Positions 19,240-28,665 of a DNA stretch of 57,542 bases are shown here, one piece after another. Under the pieces are notes generated by a model. That model worked only from the letters and a program-made list of their open reading frames with translations, searched no databases and was not told the origin of the DNA. Numbering within the stretch: the first letter of the stretch is position 1; the number at the start of each line of letters is the position of its first letter. The position numbers were made by a program, and so were the translations under genes. The DNA is from an uncultured Planctomycetota bacterium (GTDB taxonomy: Bacteria; Planctomycetota; Phycisphaerae; UBA1845; UTPLA1), in assembly GCA_900696465.1 (NCBI GenBank), contig CAADGE010000039.1, positions 1-57,542 of the forward strand, in the 5' to 3' direction.

Positions 19240-19935
19240 ATGAAAAAGCTGTTGACCATCACTGCCTTGCTGGCCCTCGCCGCCGTCCCGGCGCAGGCGT
19301 CCGTCTTTTCTGTCACGTACCAGGACTCAGTCAACGATCTCTTTGCTGGCGTCGCGGGCAATGGCACCCTCGACATCGTGTCGGTTGAAGTAAGTAACGA
19401 CGCCACCGATCTCTATTTCAAGTTCACGGTGAACGGTGACATCGTTGCGACTGACTGGGCCAAGTACATGTGCATCATCGACCGGGCACCCGGCGGTGAC
19501 AGCTCAGGCAACGGCTGGAACCGACCGATCGGTATGCCGTCAGGCGCCGACACGTGGATCGGTTCGTGGGTGGACGGCGGAAACGGAATGGAACTGTACA
19601 ACTACAGCGGCGGCTGGCCCTTCCCGCCGAACTACGCCACCTGGTTGGGATCGCCTGAAATCGGCATCAGCAAGACTACTAATACCGTCACGCTGAGGGC
19701 TAACCTCTCGACGATGGGTCTGGGTGTCGGCGATCTGTTCCTCTTTGACTGCTTCAGCAGCGGCGGTGGAGGCGGTGACGGTGCCATCGACTCACTCGGC
19801 AATCCGAATCAGCAGGTAGGTGACTGGGGCGAATACTCGGTGGCCCATCCGCTCACGTATCGAATCAAGCCAGAGCCGACGACTCTTTCGCTGCTCGGCA
19901 TCGGTGCTTTGCTCATGATCCGACGCCGACGCTGA
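19240..19935 (+). CDS. PEP-CTERM-anchored secreted protein
   Basis: ATG 19240 follows AGGAG at 19228-19232; the open frame upstream lacks protein character. Residues 1-20 are a signal peptide (MKKLLTITALLALAAVPAQA). The body has DIVSVEVSNDATDLYFKFTVNGD, a beta-strand pattern reminiscent of the repeats in the large protein at 11783-15868. The C-terminus KPEPTTLSLLGIGALLMIRRR is a textbook PEP-CTERM signal (PEP, hydrophobic helix, basic end) recognised by an exosortase for cleavage and surface release. No exosortase is in the window. The gene ends at a strong terminator and is the last of the rightward starch-related set, though membership in that set is inferred only from position. Confidence 0.88.
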   Translation: MKKLLTITALLALAAVPAQASVFSVTYQDSVNDLFAGVAGNGTLDIVSVEVSNDATDLYFKFTVNGDIVATDWAKYMCIIDRAPGGDSSGNGWNRPIGMPSGADTWIGSWVDGGNGMELYNYSGGWPFPPNYATWLGSPEIGISKTTNTVTLRANLSTMGLGVGDLFLFDCFSSGGGGGDGAIDSLGNPNQQVGDWGEYSVAHPLTYRIKPEPTTLSLLGIGALLMIRRRR

Positions 19936-19982
19936 TTCAGCACACGGCTGGTCTTGACCATTTTTTCGTGGTTCTCCTTTTG

Positions 19983-20022
19983 GCGGCTCGTATCCCCAGC
20001 GGATGCGAGCCGCTGCTTTTTT
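19983..20022 (+). terminator. Intrinsic terminator
   Basis: An 8-bp GC-rich stem (GCGGCTCG at 19983-19990 and CGAGCCGC at 20006-20013) is followed within three bases by six T residues. It ends the PEP-CTERM transcript. Confidence 0.85.
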
Positions 20023-20370
20023 GAGTGGGCCGGTTCTTCCGCCTGTAGGGAAAAAGTATCGCTCCGAGGCGAATCGTCCACCGAGCGACGGATTCGCGCG
20101 CAGGAACATACATCCGCTGACGGCAGCCGTCTGCCACGGGTCAACCCGGCATGTCATACTGGCAGGCAGACAGGTCCAAGTGCTGATGATCCAAGCTGGT
20201 GACCGCGCGTAACTCATTGAAATTACATACCCTGCGGCATGTTACCGCTCGACGGGCTCGTGGCACCACGTTTGCATTCTTCTCACCAGCGGCCCGGGCG
20301 GTCGTTTTCTGCACATCGACCCCCGCATCGCCGTCCCGGCCTCGCTCAGCGTGGCCCAAAGGAGTAAGCA
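20023..20370. other. Region upstream of dnaK
   Basis: No gene is convincing in these 348 bases. A weak promoter-like TTGAAA (20217-20222) lies about 150 bases before dnaK, but its partner -10 is poor. No CIRCE inverted repeat (TTAGCACTC type) is visible, so HrcA control is not supported. An AAAGGAG ribosome site ends seven bases before the dnaK ATG. Confidence 0.5.
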
Positions 20371-22296
20371 ATGTCCAAGATCATCGGAATCGACCTCGGC
20401 ACCACCAACTCGGTCGTCGCCGTGATGGAAGGCGGTCAGCCCAAGGTTCTGACCAATGCCATGGGTTCGCGACTGACGCCCAGCGTCGTCGGCTTCACGG
20501 ACAAGGGCGAGCGCGTCATCGGTCAGGTGGCCCGACATCAGCAGGTCACCAACCCGCGTAATACTGTCTATTCGATCAAGCGCTTCATGGGCCGTCGGCA
20601 CAGCGAAGTGAAGGCCGAAGAGAAGATCGTGCCTTACGAGGTCGTCGGTGGCTCGGAGGAACTCGTCAAGGTCCGCATTCGCGAGAAGGAGTACACGCCG
20701 CCGGAGATTTCGGCGATGATCCTTCAGGACCTCAAGAAAACTGCGGAAGACTATCTCGGTGAGAAGGTCACCGCCGCGGTCGTCACGGTCCCCGCCTATT
20801 TCAACGACGCCCAGCGCAAGGCGACGCAGGAGGCCGGCATCATCGCCGGTTTCGATGTGAAGCGCGTCCTGCCGGAGCCGACGGCCGCGGCCTTGGCATA
20901 CGGCATGGACAAGAAGAAAGGCGGCAAGATCGCCGTCTTCGACCTGGGCGGCGGGACCTTCGACATTTCCATCCTCGATGTCGGTGACGGCGTCTTCGAA
21001 ACGCTTTCGATCAACGGCGACACACACCTGGGCGGCGATGACTACGACCAGGTGCTGATCGACTACGTCGCCGAGGAGTTCCGCAAGCAGTACGGCATCG
21101 ACCTGCGCACAGACCCCATGGCCCATCAGCGCCTAAAGGAGGCCTGCGAGAAGGCCAAGTGCGAGCTTTCCACAAGCATGGAAACGGCGATCAATCTGCC
21201 GTTCATAACCGCCGACGCCAGCGGACCGAAGCATCTGAATCTGACCATCACCCGTGCGAAGTTCGAGCAGATCACCGAAAAGCTGACCGAGCGCTGCCGG
21301 GGTCCTGTGCTCAAGGCCCTGGAGGACGCGAAGCTCAGCCCGAAGGACGTCACGGAAGTGATCCTCGTCGGCGGCTCGACGCGCATGCCGGCCGTGCAGC
21401 GGCTCTGCCAGCAGATCTTCGGCAAAGAACCGAACAAGAGCGTCAATCCGGACGAAGCGGTGGCGATCGGTGCGGCGATTCAGGCAGGCATCATCGCGGG
21501 TGACGTGAAGGATATTCTTGTTCTGGATGTCACACCACTGTCACTCGGCGTGGAGACGCTTGGCGGCGTGATGACCGTCATGATCCCGCGGAATACGACG
21601 ATCCCCACGAGCAAAAAGGAGATTTACTCCACCGCGGCGGACAATCAGAGTGAGGTAACGATCCACGTCCTGCAGGGCGAGCGGCCCATGGCGGTGGACA
21701 ATCGCACGCTCGGCCGCTTCAACCTCGCCGGCATTCCCCCGGCCCCGCGCGGCATGCCGCAAATCGAGGTCACTTTCGACATCGACGCCAACGGCATTCT
21801 GCACGTCTCGGCCAAGGACCTCGGCACCGGCAAGGAGCAGAAGATCCGAATCGAGGGCTCCAGCGGATTGTCCGAAGCCGAAGTCGAGCGGATGCGCAAG
21901 GAGGCCGAGAGCCACGCCGAGGAAGACAAGCGCAAGCGCGAACTGATCGACGCCCGCAACCAGGCCGATCAGGTCATCTACCAGACGGAGAAGACGCTCA
22001 AGGAACACGGCGAGAAGGTTCCCGCGGACGAGCGCGGCAAGGTAGAAAGCGCCATCAGCAACCTCCGTGACGTGGTCAAGAACGACGACGCCGGTGCGAT
22101 CAAGCGGGCGATCGAGAACGTGATGACCGCTTCGCAGCAGATTGGCAAGATCATCTACGAAGAGGCCGCAAAGGCCGCAGGTGCTTCTGCCGGTGGTGCG
22201 GGCGCTTCACCTGCCGGCGAGCCGGTGGGCGCGGGCGTCTCCGGCGGCAAGAAGGACGACGATGTGATCGACGCAGAATTCGAGGTGAAGAAGTAA
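20371..22296 (+). CDS. dnaK: Chaperone DnaK (Hsp70)
   Basis: A full-length 641-residue cytoplasmic chaperone that binds exposed hydrophobic peptides in an ATP-driven cycle with DnaJ and GrpE. The start [21 protein letters not shown] is the phosphate-1 loop; other marks are the [13 protein letters not shown] stretch, [11 protein letters not shown], the phosphate-2 loop [12 protein letters not shown], the adenosine loop [13 protein letters not shown], the linker region [16 protein letters not shown] and the C-terminal [13 protein letters not shown], which ends like the EEVD-like tail of bacterial DnaK. AAAGGAG precedes the ATG. It stands alone, without grpE or dnaJ next to it, between two terminators, so it is probably monocistronic. 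Confidence 0.98.
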   Translation: MSKIIGIDLGTTNSVVAVMEGGQPKVLTNAMGSRLTPSVVGFTDKGERVIGQVARHQQVTNPRNTVYSIKRFMGRRHSEVKAEEKIVPYEVVGGSEELVKVRIREKEYTPPEISAMILQDLKKTAEDYLGEKVTAAVVTVPAYFNDAQRKATQEAGIIAGFDVKRVLPEPTAAALAYGMDKKKGGKIAVFDLGGGTFDISILDVGDGVFETLSINGDTHLGGDDYDQVLIDYVAEEFRKQYGIDLRTDPMAHQRLKEACEKAKCELSTSMETAINLPFITADASGPKHLNLTITRAKFEQITEKLTERCRGPVLKALEDAKLSPKDVTEVILVGGSTRMPAVQRLCQQIFGKEPNKSVNPDEAVAIGAAIQAGIIAGDVKDILVLDVTPLSLGVETLGGVMTVMIPRNTTIPTSKKEIYSTAADNQSEVTIHVLQGERPMAVDNRTLGRFNLAGIPPAPRGMPQIEVTFDIDANGILHVSAKDLGTGKEQKIRIEGSSGLSEAEVERMRKEAESHAEEDKRKRELIDARNQADQVIYQTEKTLKEHGEKVPADERGKVESAISNLRDVVKNDDAGAIKRAIENVMTASQQIGKIIYEEAAKAAGASAGGAGASPAGEPVGAGVSGGKKDDDVIDAEFEVKK

Positions 22297-22348
22297 ATCT
22301 CGGAGTGTGGCCTTTCGCCGTCCATACTTCGCCAGCGAGTTTTTCGAC

Positions 22349-22384
22349 AACGCCCCGGGCAAATGACCCGGGGCGTTTTCTTTG
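22349..22384 (+). terminator. Intrinsic terminator of dnaK
   Basis: An 11-bp stem (AACGCCCCGGG at 22349-22359 and its complement at 22367-22377) with a loop of seven bases runs into TTTTCTTT. It lies 52 bases after the dnaK stop. Confidence 0.9.
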
Positions 22385-22705
22385 CATCACTATCGATTGC
22401 GCACGTTCAACGTCTGACTTGAACAGTGACGCGGTCGGCCACGCTGCCGGAACCTTCATAGACAACGCAGAATCGCAACTGTTACGGCGCAGAGCGAGAA
22501 CTCGTCAATCGGCATAATCGTGTGTACTTCATGCGAACCTTTCTCTGAGCGGGATTGTACCCATCAATCACATGAAGTTGATCCGAGCCCGGAGCGCGAG
22601 CGACGGAACGTCCTCTATTCACGCACGTGGCAATGTCGAGCACCCGCTCCAGCCGCAGCCGTCCGGCTTGCGAGCGGATGCGGGGCTTCGTAAGCTCATC
22701 GCATC
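22385..22705. other. Intergenic region before the sugar ABC operon
   Basis: No gene or clear promoter is visible in these 321 bases. The operon promoter should lie here, but no consensus pair stands out. Confidence 0.4.
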
Positions 22706-23776
22706 ATGCAGGGTAAATACCTGACCAACCTGCTGCGAGCGAAGGAAACGGGGCTGATCGTCGTCATCCTCGCGCTGGGCACGCTGCTGTCGATCTTCGG
22801 CGGGACCGTCACGCAGCGGGTGCGCGACCCGGAGACCGGCCGGGTCACGGGTCAGGTGCAGGTCAACAAGTTCCTGCAGCCGATGAACATCGACATCATT
22901 CTCAAGAACAGCTCGTGGACGGCGGTGATGGCGGTCGGGGCGACGATGCTCATCATTTCCGGCGGCATCGATTTGTCCATCGGGGGCATCTACTGTCTCG
23001 CGGCAGTTTGCGGGGCGATGCTTCTGCGATGGCTGGGACCGTCGGGGGCGCATGCCGATGCATCGCCGATCTGGGTCGTGCCGCTGGCCATTGCTCTGAC
23101 GATGACCGTGGGGATGCTCTGCGGCCTGGCCAACGGGCTCATGGTCGTACTGCTGAAGGTGCATCCTTTCATCATCACGCTGGGGACGATGTCGATCTTT
23201 CGCGGGATCGCCTTCGTGACCACGCAGGCACAAGCGGTGACGGATTATCCCGAGGTCTTCGGACAAATGTTTCGGCACACGATGGGTGACTTTACACTCC
23301 TGCCGATTGCGATGGTCGTGATGGTTGGCCTGGCGGGTTATGTCTTTCTGCAACATACGGTCTTGGGGCGAAGCGCGTACGCTGTGGGCGGCAACGAGAC
23401 GGCGAGCATGTATTCAGGAATTCGCGTCTCACGGGTGAAAGTGCTCGTCTTCGCGCTGGCAGGTCTTGCCGGAGGCATTGCCGCCGTGATTACGCTGGGC
23501 ACGTTTGGCTCTGCGGATTCATCAACGGGCCGAGGATACGAGCTGGATGTCATCGCCGCTGCGGTGGTGGGTGGTGCGAGTCTGTCCGGCGGGCGCGGCA
23601 CGGCGCTGGGGGCGGTGCTGGGGGCGATTGTGATTCAGCTCATCGCCAACGGGATCGTCATTCTGGAGATCGATCAGAATTACACGGAGATCATCAAGGG
23701 AGCGGTGATCATCCTCGCCGTGGTGATGGACCGCGTGAGCACGGCAATGAATGAGCGGCGACTGGTTCGGGCGTAA
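22706..23776 (+). CDS. Sugar ABC transporter permease, RbsC type
   Basis: A 356-residue inner-membrane protein with 8-10 hydrophobic helices of the BPD_transp_2 (ribose/galactose) family. Telling stretches are SGGIDLSIGGIYCLAAVCGA, ANGLMVVLLKVHPFIITLGTMSIFRGIAFV, VLGRSAYAVGGNETASMYSGI and the loop GRGYELDVIAAAVVGGASLSGGRG. A soluble-looking insert between helix 1 and 2 (residues 35-60) is a little longer than usual. It is the first gene of an operon with a binding protein, a small membrane protein and a double ATPase. Substrate (a monosaccharide) is not deducible. Confidence 0.92.
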   Translation: MQGKYLTNLLRAKETGLIVVILALGTLLSIFGGTVTQRVRDPETGRVTGQVQVNKFLQPMNIDIILKNSSWTAVMAVGATMLIISGGIDLSIGGIYCLAAVCGAMLLRWLGPSGAHADASPIWVVPLAIALTMTVGMLCGLANGLMVVLLKVHPFIITLGTMSIFRGIAFVTTQAQAVTDYPEVFGQMFRHTMGDFTLLPIAMVVMVGLAGYVFLQHTVLGRSAYAVGGNETASMYSGIRVSRVKVLVFALAGLAGGIAAVITLGTFGSADSSTGRGYELDVIAAAVVGGASLSGGRGTALGAVLGAIVIQLIANGIVILEIDQNYTEIIKGAVIILAVVMDRVSTAMNERRLVRA

Positions 23777-23795
23777 GACAATCGGAGCAGGAAGA

Positions 23796-24758
23796 ATGCG
23801 AATCCTATTGTGTGCAATGGCGGCTACGGCGTGGCTGGTCTCGAACGTGGCGCAGGCCGAGCCGATCAAGTACAAGATCGGTCTGATCGCCAAGAGCGAG
23901 AGCAATCCGGTCTTCATCGCGGCACGCGTGGGGGCGGAAGACGCGGCGCGCGAGCTGGGGAAGAAGTACGGCATCGAGATCGAGATTCTCTGGCGGACAC
24001 CGGCGGACGAAGACGCACAGCGGCAGGCCGCTTTCGTCGAGCAGCTCATGGTGGCCGGCGTGGACGCCCTGGCGATCAGTTGTACGGATGCATCAAAGGT
24101 GACGCCGGCGATCAATCGCGCGGTCGATCGCGGCGTACTCGTTGCATGTTTTGATTCAGACGCACCGAACAGCAAGCGTTTCGTCTACCACGGGATCGAC
24201 GATGTCGAGTGCGGCCGACAGGTGATGCGCGAACTGGCCGAACGCCTCGGACCGGAAGGCGGACGAATTGCGATCCTCGGCGGCAACCAGACGGCGCCGA
24301 ATCTACAAGCCCGCGTGCGCGGCGTGCGGGACGAACTGGCAAAGCATCCGAAGATCAAGCTGGCGGATGTGTACTACCATCGAGAAACGGCGCAGGACGC
24401 GGCGGCGAAGGTGCAGGAGGTGCAGACGGCGAACCCGGACATCGTCGGCTGGGCGATGGTGGGCGGATGGCCGTTGTTCTCGGATGCGCTGATGAGCTGG
24501 GAGCCGGGTCGCGTGAAGATCGTGGCGGTCGATGCCCTTCCGGCGCAGCTCAAGTATGTGGAGCGCGGCATCGTACAGGCCCTGCTGGCCCAGCGCGTTT
24601 ATCACTGGGGCTATCGCAGCGTAGAACTGCTCGTCGAAAAGCTGCACAACGACGCATCGCCGAAGGACCCGCGCGACATGGCGGAACTGGACCGCGTGAC
24701 ACAGGAAAACGTGGCGACGTACGGGAAGAACTGGGAGAAGTGGTTAAGGAAGAGTTAG
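23796..24758 (+). CDS. Sugar ABC transporter substrate-binding protein, RbsB type
   Basis: ATG 23796 after a GGAGCAGGAAGA ribosome site starts a signal peptide (MRILLCAMAATAWLVSNVAQA); the open frame reaches back into the permease gene but is not used. The 320-residue protein is a type I periplasmic binding fold: YKIGLIAKSESNPVFIAARVGAEDAA, the two-lobe crossover VDALAISCTD, ACFDSDAPNSKRFVYHG, RIAILGGNQTAPN, VAVDALPAQLKYVERGIVQALLAQ. It delivers the sugar to the RbsC-type permease 19 bases upstream. The exact ligand is unknown. Confidence 0.92.
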   Translation: MRILLCAMAATAWLVSNVAQAEPIKYKIGLIAKSESNPVFIAARVGAEDAARELGKKYGIEIEILWRTPADEDAQRQAAFVEQLMVAGVDALAISCTDASKVTPAINRAVDRGVLVACFDSDAPNSKRFVYHGIDDVECGRQVMRELAERLGPEGGRIAILGGNQTAPNLQARVRGVRDELAKHPKIKLADVYYHRETAQDAAAKVQEVQTANPDIVGWAMVGGWPLFSDALMSWEPGRVKIVAVDALPAQLKYVERGIVQALLAQRVYHWGYRSVELLVEKLHNDASPKDPRDMAELDRVTQENVATYGKNWEKWLRKS

Positions 24759-24804
24759 TCCCGCCACGGCAGTCTGTCGCGCACTTAAGTATGGCAGGTA
24801 ATCC

Positions 24805-25221
24805 ATGCAACTCGAACTTGCCAGCGGAAAATGCTACAAGACCCCCCAGTCATGGGAGATTGATGACGCCCTGGGCACGCTCGACGGGGAAGACAACAAC
24901 TTCGCGATACTCAGCCGCGAAGACGAGGTGTACATCCAGACCTGCGGCACGCCGAAGGATGGATATGTTCTTGAATATCGCGAGGGCACGGATGACACGC
25001 ACTACCAATCGGTGCGCGAGGACATCCCCATTCGGGAAGTGCGGGAGGCCTTCACGAAATACGCTTCGGGCGACGAGTCGTGGCGAGGCATGTTTGAGTG
25101 GAAGCTGCTCGATCTGCGTGAACTGGTTCGCAAAGAACGCATCGCGCTCGCCTGGGTGCTGGTGCCGCTGGGGATGATCGTCGCGGCTGCACTGGTCGGC
25201 TGGCTCATCAAGGCGCAGTGA
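24805..25221 (+). CDS. Small tail-anchored protein inside the sugar ABC operon
   Basis: A 138-residue protein not known as a component of rbs/mgl-type transporters. Residues 1-108 are soluble and acidic, with alternating strands (DNNFAILSREDEVYIQTCG, GYVLEYREGTDD), vaguely like small Imm1-type beta/alpha folds; that resemblance is weak. Residues about 112-136 (IALAWVLVPLGMIVAAALVGW) are a single C-terminal membrane helix, so the bulk probably faces the cytoplasm. It lies 46 bases after the binding-protein gene and 6 before the ATPase gene, so co-expression is near certain. A role as a regulator or assembly factor of the transporter is only inference. Confidence 0.8.
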   Translation: MQLELASGKCYKTPQSWEIDDALGTLDGEDNNFAILSREDEVYIQTCGTPKDGYVLEYREGTDDTHYQSVREDIPIREVREAFTKYASGDESWRGMFEWKLLDLRELVRKERIALAWVLVPLGMIVAAALVGWLIKAQ

Positions 25222-25227
25222 GGACCC

Positions 25228-26724
25228 ATGGGTAGCGCACTCCTGCGATTCGAGAACATCACCAAACGCTTTCCCGGCGTCACGGCGCTGGAAGGCGTCA
25301 CGTTCGACGTTGCCGCAGGTGAATGCCACGCCCTGGTCGGTGAAAACGGCGCCGGCAAGAGCACGCTGGGCAAGTTGGTAGCGGGCATCTATCAGCCGGA
25401 CGACGGGAGAATCCTCTTCGACGGCCGACCTGCGGATTTCGGCTCGCCGCTTGACGCAGCGCGGGCAGGCATTCGCATCGTGCATCAGGAGCTGGCGTTC
25501 TGTCCGAATCTGTCGGTAGCGGAGAATCTCTTTCTCGGGCAAATGCCGTCAGCTTGCGGGTTCGTGCGTCGGCAGGAGATGGAGCGACAAGCGCGAGCAC
25601 GGCTGTCCGACGTGGGGCTGTCGATCAACCCACATGCACCGATGAACAAGCTGTCCACCGCACAGGAGCAGCTTGTGCAGATCGCCGTGGCCGTGGGGCA
25701 GAAGGCGCGCGTAGTTATTTTCGACGAGCCGACGAGTTCGCTCTCGCCGGCCGAGGCGGAGCGGCTCTTTGCGATCATCGGCCGACTCAAGGCAGATGGC
25801 GTCACAATCCTCTACGTCTCGCACCACCTCTCGGAGATCATGCGGCTGACCGATCGAGTCACCGTGCTGCGCGATGGGCGCTGCATCAACACGCTGCGAA
25901 CGAGCACGACGAGCCCCGACGAGATCGTGCGGCTGATGATCGGCCGGCCGCTGGGAGACTACTATCCGACGCATGTCGGTGCGCAGCGCGGGCCTGCACT
26001 GCTGCGCGTCCGCGGGCTGAGTTCACCGGGGAAGTTCGAGGATATCAGCTTCGACGTACACGCCGGTGAAATCGTCGGCCTTGCCGGCCTCGTCGGCGCG
26101 GGGAGGAGCGAGATTGCCCAGGCGATCTTTGGTATCGAACCGGCGGCGCAAGGGACGATCGAGGTTGAGGAGCGGCCGGTTGTCCTGCGCGATCCGAGGA
26201 ACGCGATCGAGCATGGCATCGGTCTGCTGCCGGAAGATCGCAAGCGGCAGGGGCTGGTGCTGACGATGGACTGCAAGGCGAACCTCACGCTGGCCATGCT
26301 GGACCGGCTGCGCGGAGGGTGGCTGCTCGACCGGCGGAGTGAACGGGCAGTAGCGCAGGAATATTTCGGGTGGCTTCGCATCCGCGCGCCAAGCATCGAC
26401 GCCCCAGTCGCCGGGCTATCGGGAGGAAATCAGCAGAAGGTGGCCCTGGCCAAGTGGCTGGCGAGAAAGTGCCGCGTCTTGATGCTCGACGAACCGACGC
26501 GCGGCGTGGACGTGGGGGCCAAGGCGGAGATTCACGCGCTGATCGACGCGCTGGCCGCCGAAGGCCGCGCGGTGCTGCTCATCAGCTCGGATCTGCCGGA
26601 AGTGCTGAACCTCTCGACGCGAATACTAGTGCTCTGCCAGGGCCGGCTGGTAGGCGAACTGGCACGCGACGAGGCGACGCAAGAGAAACTCATGCGGCTG
26701 ATGGCAAATGTGCCTGCGGTGTAA
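25228..26724 (+). CDS. Sugar ABC transporter ATPase with two nucleotide domains, RbsA/MglA type
   Basis: A 498-residue duplicated ATPase. Domain 1 has Walker A GENGAGKST, a degenerate signature LSTAQEQLVQIA and Walker B VVIFDEPTSSLS. Domain 2 has the degraded P-loop GLVGAGRSE normal for this family, signature LSGGNQQKVALAKWLA and Walker B VLMLDEPTRGVDVGAKAEI. This arrangement defines the CUT2 class, so it fits the RbsC-type permease of the operon and not the MalFG-type permeases at 2.4-5.7 kb. Its 3' end (about the last 56 codons) recurs as a fragment at 28493-28665, evidence of a local duplication. Confidence 0.95.
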   Translation: MGSALLRFENITKRFPGVTALEGVTFDVAAGECHALVGENGAGKSTLGKLVAGIYQPDDGRILFDGRPADFGSPLDAARAGIRIVHQELAFCPNLSVAENLFLGQMPSACGFVRRQEMERQARARLSDVGLSINPHAPMNKLSTAQEQLVQIAVAVGQKARVVIFDEPTSSLSPAEAERLFAIIGRLKADGVTILYVSHHLSEIMRLTDRVTVLRDGRCINTLRTSTTSPDEIVRLMIGRPLGDYYPTHVGAQRGPALLRVRGLSSPGKFEDISFDVHAGEIVGLAGLVGAGRSEIAQAIFGIEPAAQGTIEVEERPVVLRDPRNAIEHGIGLLPEDRKRQGLVLTMDCKANLTLAMLDRLRGGWLLDRRSERAVAQEYFGWLRIRAPSIDAPVAGLSGGNQQKVALAKWLARKCRVLMLDEPTRGVDVGAKAEIHALIDALAAEGRAVLLISSDLPEVLNLSTRILVLCQGRLVGELARDEATQEKLMRLMANVPAV

Positions 26725-26736
26725 GTTGACTCCGGT

Positions 26737-27183
26737 TTACGGCACGGGGTCCACTGGTTCACTCGGCTGCGATGTTGTGTTTCCGCAGGGGTCTCCGCAA
26801 GCATGGCTGGATGGTAAAACGTCCTCATAGAGGTTACCGACCAGCACGACGCAATCGCCATTGTCACTGCATGCACGTGTGATCTTACGAACGCGACAGC
26901 TCGATGCGCAGCAATGTTTAAGGCCGCCCTCAGAACCGCCAGAACAGTTCATGATCGGTTCATAGATATGCTCTTCCAATGCGCAAGTCACGCCACTGTC
27001 GCATTGTGAGCTCGACAATACTACGTCAGTTCCGCACTTTGGACCTACGTCCGTCTTCTTGCAATTCGGATGTGGCGAGGGACCCGGCTGACCCATCGCT
27101 TCCTGTTCAATGTCAGACGCAATTACAACCAACATAATCACAATGGCTGCCACCGCGGCGCAACACACATGTGAATTACACAT
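26737..27183 (-). CDS. Small secreted cysteine-rich protein
   Basis: ATG 27183 follows GAGG on the minus strand. Residues 5-23 are a hydrophobic signal or anchor (HVCCAAVAAIVIMLVVIAS). The remaining 125 residues hold at least 13 cysteines in spaced pairs (NCKK, KCGT, QCDSGVTC, HCCASSC, ACSDNGDC, ACGDPC), pointing to a small disulfide-rich extracellular domain. The family is unknown. It ends 12 bases beyond the stop of the ATPase gene and converges on it. It is one of two cargo genes lying between the intact rbsA-type gene and the rtcB 3' fragment. Confidence 0.6.
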   Translation of the reverse strand: MCNSHVCCAAVAAIVIMLVVIASDIEQEAMGQPGPSPHPNCKKTDVGPKCGTDVVLSSSQCDSGVTCALEEHIYEPIMNCSGGSEGGLKHCCASSCRVRKITRACSDNGDCVVLVGNLYEDVLPSSHACGDPCGNTTSQPSEPVDPVP

Positions 27184-27269
27184 CGTTTACCTCATTGTTC
27201 GCTAAGTTGACGAGAACAGCCCCGATCCTCAGAAGCTCTCGTGACAACTTCCCCAAAATGAGGACCACA

Positions 27270-28193
27270 TCAGGGCGAGAGATCAGACGATAGGACTTGA
27301 TCTTGCTTGTAATCCACCCTCACAATGACATCGAGCGGAAGGTCGAAGGATCGAAAGCCAGACGTGTTCACTACGCTGGCAACTGCGTCCACAGGATCGA
27401 GCAGATTCACTTTGATGTCACGATAAAGAATCGATTCGCCGCCGCGTGTCGGATTATCAGAGCGGTAGTGCACCCACCCAGGCACCAGGCGATCACCGAC
27501 ACGCTGGAAATCGCCATAGCTCCAATTCAGCGGTACCGATCGCCGGGTCTGCGAAATGGACGTAATCACCCAATGCGGACTTCGCGCCTCCAGCACGATC
27601 TCAAATGTATCTTTGTCAAGCTCGACAGTGGCATCAAGTGATTGTGTCCGCCTTTGCACATTCTTGAGGGTAGCTCTCTTGGTAGCTCCCTGAATACCTC
27701 TGGCAGCCAGGATCGTCTTAAGTTCACTTCTGGCTTGCGCTACGAGTTGTTCAGCCGACGCAATGGATCTTGCTTGTTCACCCTCGCGATACTTCTCAAT
27801 TCCATTTTTGTGGTAAACGCATAGACTGCGACCAACAGTCCACCACAGCACCTCGGCCGATTCACCAAACGCTATCTGGTTGGAAGGCGATTCCCTTTCT
27901 ATCCAGGTAACCGTACCTCGTAGCCATTTTCCGCCATTGGGAGTCATGATACGCCACCGCTGAATGATGGATCCTGCATCCCGACTCAATTCCTCCATCG
28001 CAGAGTAGTTTATTTGCAACTCGAAATGGGTTTCGCCGCAGAAGTTATCTAGTGAACTAGCAAGAAGCGCACGCTCGGCTGCTTGCACATCAGTTCTCGC
28101 CGGAGAAACAACCGCTGCAGCTTGATCCTCAGAGAGGGCTATCTGGCATGAGATGCCTACGAGCAAGAGAGCAACCGACATCCGCAGAATCAT
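27270..28193 (-). CDS. Secreted protein of unknown function
   Basis: The start at 28193 is set by AAGGAGG seven bases upstream; an open frame of 20 codons before it is ignored. Residues 1-21 are a signal peptide (MILRMSVALLLVGISCQIALS). The 307-residue product is beta-rich with long amphipathic strands (WIERESPSNQIAFGESAEVLWWTVG, VPLNWSYGDFQRVGDRLVPGWVHYRS), vaguely like outer-membrane lipoprotein sorting or carrier folds (LolA-like), but I cannot assign it. It is the second cargo gene between rbsA and the rtcB fragment, and lies 86 bases upstream of the cysteine-rich gene in the same direction. Confidence 0.65.
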   Translation of the reverse strand: MILRMSVALLLVGISCQIALSEDQAAAVVSPARTDVQAAERALLASSLDNFCGETHFELQINYSAMEELSRDAGSIIQRWRIMTPNGGKWLRGTVTWIERESPSNQIAFGESAEVLWWTVGRSLCVYHKNGIEKYREGEQARSIASAEQLVAQARSELKTILAARGIQGATKRATLKNVQRRTQSLDATVELDKDTFEIVLEARSPHWVITSISQTRRSVPLNWSYGDFQRVGDRLVPGWVHYRSDNPTRGGESILYRDIKVNLLDPVDAVASVVNTSGFRSFDLPLDVIVRVDYKQDQVLSSDLSP

Positions 28194-28266
28194 GGATTCC
28201 TCCTTGTGAATCAGTCCCGATGACTGGCAGATTGTATCAGCAACTACGAACACATTCAGTAGTTTA

Positions 28267-28276
28267 CCCCCCCCCC
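28267..28276. repeat. Homopolymer tract of 10 C upstream of the secreted-protein gene
   Basis: A run of ten C (ten G on the coding strand) sits 73 bases before the start codon of the gene at 27270-28193. Its position allows slipped-strand tuning of the promoter, but no promoter boxes could be fixed. Confidence 0.85.
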
Positions 28277-28367
28277 GATTGCGGTCAAGATGTTTTCAGT
28301 CGAATTATTGTCTCATTTCCGAGACCTTTACCAGATGGGGCAACGCGTTGTTGTGGACTGAGAATTT

Positions 28368-28500
28368 TCAACCCTTGATGACGCCGATCGTTTTCAACCG
28401 TGCGACTTTCTGGCTGATCCCCGCCTCGTGAAGCACGCCGACAACGGCCTGTACATCCTTATAGGCGTCGGGCTGCTCCTCTTCCAAACCTGTGCCGCCG
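28368..28500 (-). pseudogene. Fragment of the rtcB 3' end
   Basis: This minus-strand stretch encodes [18 protein letters not shown] continuing to VARLKTIGVIKG and a stop, matching the last 41 residues of the intact RtcB at 29411-30874 with two changes. About 113 of 131 aligned bases are identical; a central stretch of 68 bases has one mismatch, while both edges are more diverged. It has no 5' part and cannot be functional. It abuts an rbsA 3' fragment pointing the other way. Confidence 0.9.
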
Positions 28501-28665
28501 AGGGCAACGCGGCCGTGCTTTTCTGTTCGGATTTTTCCGGAAGTGCTGAACCTCTCGACGCGAATACTTGTGCTCTGCCAGGGCCGGCTGGCAGGCGAAC
28601 TGTCACGCGACGAGGCGACGCAAGAGAAACTCATGCGGCTGATGGCAAATGTTCCGTCGGCGTAG
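28493..28665 (+). pseudogene. Fragment of the rbsA-type ATPase 3' end
   Basis: This repeats the end of the gene at 25228-26724. From 28538 to about 28650 only three of roughly 112 bases differ; before that (28493-28537) similarity is lower and one base is inserted, breaking the frame ([13 protein letters not shown] then [16 protein letters not shown]). The natural end [10 protein letters not shown] plus TAG is kept. It is a dead remnant that marks the junction of a tandem duplication. Confidence 0.9.

Noticed and set aside
20023-20370. CIRCE or heat-shock promoter before dnaK
   Set aside because: No inverted TTAGCACTC repeat and no sigma-32-like CTTGAA/CCCCAT pair could be found.
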